Origin: Kiritimatiellia bacterium
Lineage (GTDB): Bacteria > Verrucomicrobiota > Kiritimatiellia > RFP12 > UBA1067
Assembly: GCA_017459225.1 (NCBI GenBank)
Contig: JAFUDL010000350.1
Coordinates: 1 to 5,791 of the forward strand
Reading direction: 5' to 3'
Length of the DNA stretch: 5,791 nt
The stretch's first letter is position 1. Every line of letters starts with the position of its first letter. Positions 1 to 4,738 of the stretch are shown piece after piece. A program made the translations under genes and the position numbers. Below the pieces are notes generated by a model, which saw only the letters and a program-made list of their open reading frames with translations, did not search any database and was not told the DNA's origin.

Positions 1-828
1 CACCGGCCACAGGCGGCGCCAGCGTGGCCATTCGCGCCAGTAGGCCAGGAGCTCTTTCATGCGCCCGAGCACAGGACGATCCCCGCACAGTTCCTTGCAC
101 GAAATGTCGATGTACCTCTCGAGCAGCTCCGCCGCGTCGTCCCTTCCACCAAGCTTGCGCACGAAGGAACGCCCTACCATCAGCATCTTCGCGGGCGCAT
201 CCTCCTGCGGCGGCATCGTCACGTCGCCGTTGTACATCACGGGATTCGCCGAGAGCGCCGCCGCGTCGCGGAAGCTCTTCACGTCGCATTCGCCCTCGTA
301 CATCTGCTTCGCCGTGCGGGCGTGGATGGTGAGAACAGCGAGCGGGTAGCGGTTTATGACCGGCATCAGCGCGGCAAGCTCGTCTGGACGCTCCAGGCCG
401 AGGCGTATCTTGAGAGAGAAAGCGCCGGGCCCCATCTCCTCGCAACCGGCCTCAAGAAGTCTATCCAGAACGTCTGGCGTTCGGAAGAGCCCTGAGCCGC
501 GTCCGCGCCTGCGTATCATCGGGAACGGGCATCCGGCGTTGAGGTCCGCACGCGCGAAGCCCGCGCCCTTGAATCCCTTCAGCAGCTCGCGCATCGCGTC
601 TGGATGCTTTGTGATCACCTGCGGCACAAGTCGACATCCGCCTTGAGCGCCATCGACGAGGTCGGCGAGCATCCGGTCCGTCACGCGAATCCCGGGGTTG
701 GCGGGCAAGAACGGCGCGAACGCACCAGAAAATCCCGCCTCGGCGATTGGCCCGGCGAAGGCCTCGCGAAACGCGCGCACCGTAACCCCGCGCAGCGGGG
801 CAAGCCATAGTTCATGCCCGCCCGCCAT
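1..828 (-). CDS. tRNA-dihydrouridine synthase family protein (partial, C-terminus beyond left edge)
   Basis: My own reading of the minus strand from the ATG at 828 gives an open frame of 276 codons that reaches base 1 without a stop, so the C-terminus is missing. Members of this family reduce uridine to dihydrouridine in tRNA using FMN and NADPH in a TIM barrel. Visible hallmarks are the N-terminal APLRGVTVRAFR (residues 10-21), NAGCPFP with the expected catalytic Cys100, SLKIRLG with Lys140, TIHARTAKQMY with His169, YNGDV (199-203) and MVGRSF (217-222); these lysine and histidine positions are the FMN/substrate residues in known Dus enzymes. The GCPFPMIRRRGRGSG segment resembles the divergent Dus-like group I recall from Bacteroidales and relatives more than classical DusA/B/C, so I give no symbol. 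The start lies 3 nt after the tmk stop, with GGAGG inside the end of tmk (840-844) as a likely ribosome binding site about 11 nt away. Co-transcription with tmk is very likely. The family call is secure; the tRNA position modified is unknown. Confidence 0.9.
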   Translation of the reverse strand, partial: MAGGHELWLAPLRGVTVRAFREAFAGPIAEAGFSGAFAPFLPANPGIRVTDRMLADLVDGAQGGCRLVPQVITKHPDAMRELLKGFKGAGFARADLNAGCPFPMIRRRGRGSGLFRTPDVLDRLLEAGCEEMGPGAFSLKIRLGLERPDELAALMPVINRYPLAVLTIHARTAKQMYEGECDVKSFRDAAALSANPVMYNGDVTMPPQEDAPAKMLMVGRSFVRKLGGRDDAAELLERYIDISCKELCGDRPVLGRMKELLAYWREWPRWRRLWPV

Positions 829-831
829 GAC

Positions 832-1470
832 TCAGCTCCCCTCCAGCGGAAGCACCGCCGCAAGCACTTTCTTGGACACATCTTCGCGCGGTCCCGAGGA
901 GTCTATCACTACGAACCTCTCCGGCTCCGCCTTGGCAAGCTCCAGAAAGCCATCTCTCAACCGTCTGTGGAACATTTCTCCGGCCTGCTCTATTCTGTCC
1001 GCCACGGTTGCCGTGGCGGCCTGGCGCGCCGCAAGACGCTCGCGCGAAACCTCAAGCGGCACGTCGAGCAGGATCGTCAGGTCGGGCGTAAGCCCCTCCG
1101 TGGCGAACTCGTTGAGCTGGCGCAGCAGCTTCACGTCGATGCCGCGTCCGTAGCCCTGGTAGGCGAAGGTGGAGTCGGCGAACCTGTCGCAGAGCACCCA
1201 CTCGCCGCGTGCAAGGGCGGGCTTGATCACCTGAGAGACTACCTGCGCGCGCGCCGCGAGGAAGAGCAGCACCTCGCTGCGCGTGACTGGCGGGTCGTCC
1301 ACCTCGTCGCGCACAAGCCCGCGTATCAGCTCCGCGAGGCGCGTGCCGCCGGGCTCGCGCGTCATCAGCACCGTGCGCCCCTCGGCGCGCAGGCGTTCCG
1401 CGAGATCCTTCACGTGGGTCGATTTTCCGCCGCCCTCGGGTCCCTCGAACGTTATGAACTTTCCGCGCAT
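832..1470 (-). CDS. tmk: Thymidylate kinase (dTMP kinase)
   Basis: This 212-residue protein has the usual length and full motif set of bacterial dTMP kinase, which phosphorylates dTMP to dTDP with ATP in the cytoplasm, the step joining de novo and salvage dTTP synthesis. The P-loop is GPEGGGKST (10-18). The DR(E/P)-type motif is TREPGGT (37-43). The nucleotide-binding DRFADSTFAYQGYGRG occupies 95-110, and the LID region ends in DRIE (158-161). The P-loop has glycine where human-type enzymes carry arginine, so the catalytic arginine probably comes from the LID, as in the E. coli type. The LID is slightly longer than in E. coli (RQAATATVADRIE). The ATG at 1470 is preceded by GAGG about 10 nt upstream, and the protein begins right before the first beta strand and P-loop, as expected. 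The stop is 3 nt before the Dus start, so the two form one transcription unit. Confidence 0.97.
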   Translation of the reverse strand: MRGKFITFEGPEGGGKSTHVKDLAERLRAEGRTVLMTREPGGTRLAELIRGLVRDEVDDPPVTRSEVLLFLAARAQVVSQVIKPALARGEWVLCDRFADSTFAYQGYGRGIDVKLLRQLNEFATEGLTPDLTILLDVPLEVSRERLAARQAATATVADRIEQAGEMFHRRLRDGFLELAKAEPERFVVIDSSGPREDVSKKVLAAVLPLEGS

Positions 1471-1552
1471 GGCCTTGCTACCTCGCCATACGGGCTTTTG
1501 AATTCAAATGCTTCATTGACTTGCAGGTCTCTCTGTTTTATGCACTGCGTGT

Positions 1553-1582
1553 ATTCTACCAAAAAAACGCATGCCGGCGCAA
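1553..1582 (-). promoter_or_regulatory. Candidate promoter for tmk-dus
   Basis: Reading leftward, TTGCGC (1582-1577) is followed after 18 bp by TAGAAT (1558-1553). The spacer contains a T7 run. A start near 1546 would give an untranslated leader of about 76 nt before the tmk ATG. The -35 element is a poor match and the spacer is one base longer than ideal, so this is a tentative call. Confidence 0.4.
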
Positions 1583-1665
1583 TCCGCAAGTGCGAAAGTT
1601 TGCCGGCGGGCATTTTGCCTTTTCCTGGCATGGCGCCAATTTTCCAGCCTCTGCGCACACGGCAA

Positions 1666-1694
1666 TTGACGCAAAGGGGAAAATTCGCTACAAT
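1666..1694 (+). promoter_or_regulatory. Sigma70-like promoter for the small ORF and tilS
   Basis: TTGACG (1666-1671) and TACAAT (1689-1694) are separated by exactly 17 bp, a near-consensus housekeeping promoter. Standard spacing puts the transcription start at about 1701-1702. The ATG of the downstream small ORF is at 1702, so the transcript would have essentially no leader. No Shine-Dalgarno-like sequence could fit before that ATG. Confidence 0.75.
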
Positions 1695-1701
1695 CTTCCA
1701 C

Positions 1702-1896
1702 ATGCCACGCTACTATCCATATTCATACCGCGCGCCGAGACGCCCCAGGCGCCTCACCTGGTACTCGGTGATCACGCAGTTCTTCACCCTCATCGGCCGC
1801 CTCGTTGGACGAGTCGCATCAGGACGCGGCGGCTCATCAGTTCCGCGCCGCACCACCTCTCAGCGCCGCGCCCCCTCCAGCCGCTATCCACGCTGA
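1702..1896 (+). CDS. Small arginine-rich protein of unknown function, upstream of tilS
   Basis: I do not recognise this 64-residue product. It has 15 arginines and no Lys, Asp or Glu, so its net charge is strongly positive. It begins with a Tyr/Pro/Arg-rich stretch (MPRYYPYSYR), then has an apolar, possibly amphipathic segment at 18-39 with Trp20, Phe27, Phe28 and Ile/Leu/Val residues punctuated by Arg33 and Arg37. It ends in a Ser/Arg/Pro tail (40-64). There is no signal peptide cleavage site. Three things argue that it is real: a near-consensus promoter places the mRNA start at its ATG; its TGA overlaps the tilS ATG as TGATG; and many codons end in G or C like its neighbours. Against it: it is short, lacks a ribosome binding site, and GC-rich DNA readily encodes Arg-rich shadows. 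It may be a nucleic-acid or membrane-binding peptide, or simply an ORF whose translation delivers ribosomes to tilS. Confidence 0.5.
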   Translation: MPRYYPYSYRAPRRPRRLTWYSVITQFFTLIGRLVGRVASGRGGSSVPRRTTSQRRAPSSRYPR

Positions 1897-1898
1897 TG
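1894..1898 (+). promoter_or_regulatory. TGATG stop-start overlap coupling small ORF to tilS
   Basis: The stop TGA of the small ORF (1894-1896) shares its A with the ATG of tilS (1896-1898). The 25 bases before this ATG are C-rich and contain no Shine-Dalgarno-like sequence, so tilS translation probably depends on ribosomes finishing the small ORF and re-initiating. This geometry is a recognised sign of translational coupling. Confidence 0.65.
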
Positions 1899-3014
1899 CC
1901 GCGCTCCAAGCCACATTCCCCGCCACCCCACCGGCGCATCGGCCTCGCCGTGTCAGGCGGAGCCGATTCCTCTGCCTTGCTCGTGCTGATGGCCGAACTT
2001 CAGGCCGAACACAACTTCGAGGCCGTCGTGCTGCATGTGGACCATGGCATCCGCGACGATTCGGCCGACGACGCCGCATACGTCCGCCATCTCGCCGCAG
2101 CCTTCAAACTCCCCTTCCATTCCACACGCGTCAAGGTGAAGCGCCGCAAAGGCGAGTCGATCGAAATGGCCGCACGCCGCGTGCGGCTCGACTTCTTCTC
2201 GGAGATGACGAGCCGCCTGAAGCTGGACGCCATCGCCACGGGACACCACGCGGACGACGTTGCAGAGACTTTCATCCTCCGCCTCGCCCGCGGGGCGGGT
2301 CCCGAAGGCCTCGCCGGACTCAAACGCATTTCGCGCGTCAACGGCATCACGTTCATCCGCCCGCTTCTCGACCTCCGCGGCGACGACCTCCGCGCCTTCC
2401 TCCGCTCGCGAAACATGACATGGCGCGAAGACTCCACAAACTCCGACACATCGATCCTCCGCAACAAGGTACGCCACGTGGTGCTTCCATGGCTGCGCGA
2501 AAACCTCGATCCGCGCATCACCGAGCACCTCTGCAAATCGGCCGCCATTCTCCGCGGAGAGCTCTCGCGCCCCTCCCCCCAAAAGCCATCCCCGCGCACG
2601 CCGAAGGTTGAGCCTCCCGCAAAGTTCACGCTCGCGATATCGCCATCAACAGGCTTCGAACGGCGCACGCAGTCCATCGGAACTTTCCCCGCAACATGCG
2701 AAATCGCCCGCAGCGCCATTGCAAAACGCTCCATCGAACTGCGCACCTGGCTTCCAGGCGACCACATAGCGCCCACTGGCATGAACGGACACACGCGAAA
2801 GCTACAGGACGTCTTCGTGACGGCAAAGGTTCCGCCCTCTCTGCGCACCGCACTTCCCATTCTCGCCTACTCAGGTTCGAACGAAGTCATATGGCTTCCT
2901 GGCTACAGAATCGCCGCCTCAGCAACAGTGGCATCGCCTGACGCCCCCAGCTGGCGCCTGACGCTTGATCTGGCCGAAGCGCCTACCTCTTCTTCCCCAT
3001 CCCGAAAAGCCTGA
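1896..3014 (+). CDS. tilS: tRNA(Ile)-lysidine synthetase
   Basis: TilS attaches lysine to C34 of the CAU-anticodon tRNA-Ile using ATP, so that this tRNA reads AUA and is charged with isoleucine; it is essential in most bacteria. The 372-residue product has the N-type ATP pyrophosphatase loop AVSGGADSS (18-26), LHVDHGIRDD (46-55), MAARRVRLDFF (91-101), ATGHHADDVAETF (114-126), RGAGPEGLAGL (132-142), the EDSTN motif (178-182) and RNKVRH (189-194). The C-terminal TilS domain is clear: WLPGDHIAPTGMNGHTRKLQD (285-305), then KVPPSLRTALPIL and IWLPGYRIA (332-340). Between the two, only about 65 residues remain, including a Pro-rich linker near 225-241, so the middle substrate-binding domain of the E. 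coli enzyme (432 residues in total) looks absent or much reduced. The start at 1896 is chosen because of the TGATG junction and because the catalytic domain begins about 15 residues later. The 3' end overlaps the convergent pseudouridine synthase gene. Confidence 0.95.
   Translation: MPRSKPHSPPPHRRIGLAVSGGADSSALLVLMAELQAEHNFEAVVLHVDHGIRDDSADDAAYVRHLAAAFKLPFHSTRVKVKRRKGESIEMAARRVRLDFFSEMTSRLKLDAIATGHHADDVAETFILRLARGAGPEGLAGLKRISRVNGITFIRPLLDLRGDDLRAFLRSRNMTWREDSTNSDTSILRNKVRHVVLPWLRENLDPRITEHLCKSAAILRGELSRPSPQKPSPRTPKVEPPAKFTLAISPSTGFERRTQSIGTFPATCEIARSAIAKRSIELRTWLPGDHIAPTGMNGHTRKLQDVFVTAKVPPSLRTALPILAYSGSNEVIWLPGYRIAASATVASPDAPSWRLTLDLAEAPTSSSPSRKA
2983..3014. other. Tail-to-tail overlap of tilS and the pseudouridine synthase gene
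   Basis: The tilS stop TGA (3012-3014, plus) lies inside the convergent gene, whose stop TAG (2985-2983, minus) lies inside tilS. The 32 shared bases encode the Ser/Pro-rich end of TilS and the last residues (ending FGMGKKR) of the synthase. No intergenic space exists for a conventional terminator, and I see no GC-rich hairpin with a T tract here, so transcripts from both sides must run into the opposite gene. Confidence 0.85.
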
Positions 3015-3930
3015 GAGCCGCGCGGAAATCAGCCGGCAGCGGGGAATGCGCCTTGATCATCTCGCCCGGGCGCATTGGATCCGGCATGCTTATGGACGCC
3101 GCATGCAGCATCTGGCGCGGCACCGTCATGAGCCGCGGATCGCGCGCCCGCTTGAGTCCGAACGTGCGGTCGCCGACTATGGGATAGCGCACGCTCGCGA
3201 GATGGCGGCGAATCTGGTTCGTGCGTCCCGTCTCTATGCGCACGCGCAGGAACGAGGCGTCCTCGCCCGTCGCCTCGCGCGTAACGAACGAAATGGCAGG
3301 CTGGTCGTCGATCGGCGCGTCGATCTTCTGGTGCGCATACGGGAACGCCCCGGCCACTATGGCGCGGTACGTCTTCTCAACGCGCCGCGTCTTGAACACC
3401 TCGACCGCGGCCTGGTATGCGGCAAAAGAGCGCGCAAGAAGAAGGCAGCCGGTGGTGTCGCGGTCGAGACGATGCACAGCCTGGAGGTTTGGCTCGTTAA
3501 GCTGCACGCGAAGGATGGACTCGACAGACTTCGGATCGGCGTTCGCGAGAACGCCGGCTGGCTTGTCGGCCACGACGTAGTGCGGCGTCTCGGCCAAGAT
3601 GCGCACATGCGTGCGGGCCTCAGGCTCCACAACGGCCCTTGCGCTCCCCACCTGGCGGCGCGCCGCGGCCACAACGTTGCGCGGCAGCTCCACCACGTCG
3701 CCTGTGACGAGTTTGTGATGGGCTATCCACACGCAGCGCCGGTTCACCCATACGCTGCGCCCGTCGATCACGGCCTTCGCGGCGCGACGCGAAAGGCCAA
3801 GCCGCTCGGAGAGGAAATCCTGCAGCGACTTGCCCGAAGACGTGCGCTGCACGTTGAGCAGCTCGATGTTCGTGGAGAACTTCGGCGCGCGCGGGCCGGG
3901 ACCAGATGAGCTTGGACGCTGAGATTTCAT
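2983..3930 (-). CDS. RluA-family pseudouridine synthase with S4 domain
   Basis: The 315-residue protein converts specific uridines in rRNA or tRNA to pseudouridine. Domains in order: a basic, Ser/Pro-rich N-terminal extension (1-30); an S4 RNA-binding domain at about 33-85 (SLQDFLSERLGLSRRAAK onward); then the catalytic domain, with VVADKPAGVLA (119-129), the signature HRLDRDTTG (153-161) with catalytic Asp156, EKTYRAIV (185-192), ETGRTNQIRRHLA (233-245), GDRTFG (253-258) and the final LHAASI (275-280). The S4 domain fits the RluC/RluD-like branch rather than RluA itself, but the target base cannot be told from sequence, so no symbol is given. The ATG at 3930 has AGGG (3942-3939) 8 nt upstream. 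Only 3 nt separate it from the stop of the PAS-domain gene, so the two are very probably co-transcribed and translated in tandem. Its 3' end overlaps tilS. Confidence 0.95.
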   Translation of the reverse strand: MKSQRPSSSGPGPRAPKFSTNIELLNVQRTSSGKSLQDFLSERLGLSRRAAKAVIDGRSVWVNRRCVWIAHHKLVTGDVVELPRNVVAAARRQVGSARAVVEPEARTHVRILAETPHYVVADKPAGVLANADPKSVESILRVQLNEPNLQAVHRLDRDTTGCLLLARSFAAYQAAVEVFKTRRVEKTYRAIVAGAFPYAHQKIDAPIDDQPAISFVTREATGEDASFLRVRIETGRTNQIRRHLASVRYPIVGDRTFGLKRARDPRLMTVPRQMLHAASISMPDPMRPGEMIKAHSPLPADFRAALRLFGMGKKR

Positions 3931-3933
3931 GTG

Positions 3934-4650
3934 CTATACCCTAACCACCGACCCCACCACGCCAACTGTCTTCTTGCCGTGGACGTCCGGCGCGAGCTGC
4001 ACTTCCACGTCCTGGGAATCCACGTCGTCCTCCTGCGCCGTGAGACGCACGCCTACCGTCTCGCCCTTGAGCGCGCGGTCAAAGAGCGCCGTCATAGGCT
4101 CGTCGTCGAAGACCTCGCAGAACTCCGCCCTGAGCGCGTCGTCTTCGTTCTCGAAGCCGAACATGTCGCGGAACGCAGCGTTGGTGGCCTTGAACCGACC
4201 ATCTGCCGAACATGCAAAGAGCGCGGACTGCGACACGGCATATGCGTTCTCCTTCGTGCGGAACGCATCTATCTGGCGGCGGCGACGCTCCGTGTTGCGA
4301 ATGGTGAACACGAGATCGCCTGGATCGAGCAGGTCGATGAGGCTCACCGTAACCTCGGCGCTGAACGCGGTGCCATCCTTGCGCAGGCAGTTCGCGTCGA
4401 TCATCATGTGGCGCGCCTGGGCGAGTCCGGAGCGTATGCGCTGCACGATCTCGGGCGTCACGCCGGGAATGAATCGCCCTACGGGGCTGTCCATCACCTC
4501 ATCCGTCTCATACTGCAGAAACTCCTTTGCGCGCGGATTGAGCTCGAGGAGGTGGCCGTTTGGGTCCGTGATCAGGACGGCATCGTACATTCCCGCCAGA
4601 AGCTGGCGGAAAAGCGAACGATGGTCTTTCATTGTGATGTTGCTGGGCAT
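3934..4650 (-). CDS. Two-PAS-domain protein without output domain
   Basis: The 238-residue product reads as two PAS-like sensor domains and nothing else. The first spans about 11-121: LLAGMYDAVLITDPNGHLLELNP (17-39) is a typical PAS opening, CLRKDGTAFSAEVTVS (88-103) the later strand pair, and VFTIRNTERRR (114-124) the closing strand into a linker helix. The second spans about 136-238: SALFACSADGRFKATNAAFRDMFGF (142-166) is a second PAS opening, and the protein ends on a hydrophobic strand (TVGVVGSVVRV). No histidine kinase, GGDEF, HTH or membrane segment follows, and no LOV-type NCRFLQ motif is present. PAS domains bind small ligands or mediate dimerisation; the ligand here is unknown. AGGG lies 8 nt before the ATG at 4650, which favours this start over Met7. 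It is the first gene of a pair with the pseudouridine synthase, 3 nt downstream. No truncation is evident: the last strand closes the fold. Confidence 0.8.
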   Translation of the reverse strand: MPSNITMKDHRSLFRQLLAGMYDAVLITDPNGHLLELNPRAKEFLQYETDEVMDSPVGRFIPGVTPEIVQRIRSGLAQARHMMIDANCLRKDGTAFSAEVTVSLIDLLDPGDLVFTIRNTERRRRQIDAFRTKENAYAVSQSALFACSADGRFKATNAAFRDMFGFENEDDALRAEFCEVFDDEPMTALFDRALKGETVGVRLTAQEDDVDSQDVEVQLAPDVHGKKTVGVVGSVVRV

Positions 4651-4738
4651 TGCGCATTCCCTTTTTTCGTCACTGCAGACGTGTGAATATTATCTCAAAT
4701 CATCCTCGAAATGGCAAGACCCCTTCTCGTGCATTCAG
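4651..4738. other. Intergenic gap between the DUF4838-type gene and the PAS gene
   Basis: This 88-bp gap holds the promoter described separately and the PAS-gene ribosome binding site next to an A6 run. No hairpin followed by T residues is seen after the DUF4838-type stop, so read-through into the PAS gene from upstream remains possible. Confidence 0.6.
4689..4717 (-). promoter_or_regulatory. Sigma70-like promoter for the PAS-pseudouridine synthase pair
   Basis: Reading leftward, TTGCCA (4717-4712) and GATAAT (4694-4689) are separated by exactly 17 bp. The predicted start near 4682 gives a leader of about 32 nt that ends with the AGGG ribosome binding site (4662-4659) 8 nt before the PAS-gene ATG. 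This conventional leader contrasts with the leaderless arrangement ahead of the small ORF. Confidence 0.65.

Larger units (their letters stand above)
1471..1701. other. Intergenic region between divergent units, AT-richer
   Basis: This 231-bp gap separates tmk (leftward) from the small ORF and tilS (rightward). It is clearly richer in A/T than the flanking genes, with A7 at 1561-1567 and several short A/T runs. It carries a strong rightward promoter next to the small ORF and a weaker leftward candidate ahead of tmk (listed separately). Other small structures are a direct repeat TGCCGGCG at 1572-1579 and 1601-1608, a palindrome TGGCGCCA at 1631-1638, and a 4-bp hairpin GGCA-TTT-TGCC at 1609-1619 followed by TTTT. 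None is strong enough to name as an operator, riboswitch or terminator. The leftward frame across it (1703 to 1452) lacks a ribosome binding site, runs into tmk and resembles nothing I know. Confidence 0.7.

Noticed and set aside
1553..1590. Possible leftward terminator: GC-rich bases followed by T7 (1567-1561 on the minus strand)
   Set aside because: Only a 3-4 bp stem can form before the T run and no leftward gene ends there. The T run fits better as spacer of the tmk promoter.
1609..1625. Hairpin GGCA-TTT-TGCC followed by TTTT, terminator-like on the plus strand
   Set aside because: The stem is only 4 bp and no plus-strand gene ends upstream; probably chance.
814..1701. Long plus-strand open frame (814 onward) running opposite tmk
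   Set aside because: It is the antisense of a clear thymidylate kinase, has low-complexity Arg/Ala/Leu composition, and is kept open by high GC. Only its last 64 codons, from the ATG at 1702, have independent support.
1452..1703. 83-codon minus-strand ORF in the intergenic region, overlapping the tmk start
   Set aside because: No ribosome binding site, overlaps the tmk start out of frame, and lies across the AT-rich promoter region with no recognisable protein features.
1702..1896. The small ORF as an AUA-sensing attenuator leader for tilS
   Set aside because: Attractive because TilS enables AUA decoding, but both isoleucine codons in the small ORF are ATC and it contains no ATA. No terminator or alternative hairpin is visible before tilS.
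2000..2860. 286-codon minus-strand frame opposite tilS
   Set aside because: Antisense shadow of a well-supported tilS; Arg/Ser-rich and without family resemblance.
2637..2891. Three ATA codons in the second half of tilS as self-limiting feedback
   Set aside because: ATA also appears in dus and tmk in this window, so the codon is not rare here and three occurrences need no special explanation.
2965..3909. 314-codon plus-strand frame opposite the pseudouridine synthase gene
   Set aside because: The opposite strand encodes all RluA-family motifs in order; this frame is an Arg/His/Ala-rich shadow with no recognisable domain or ribosome binding site.
3931..4686. 251-codon plus-strand frame opposite the PAS gene
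   Set aside because: The minus strand has coherent PAS motifs, a promoter and a ribosome binding site; this frame has none.
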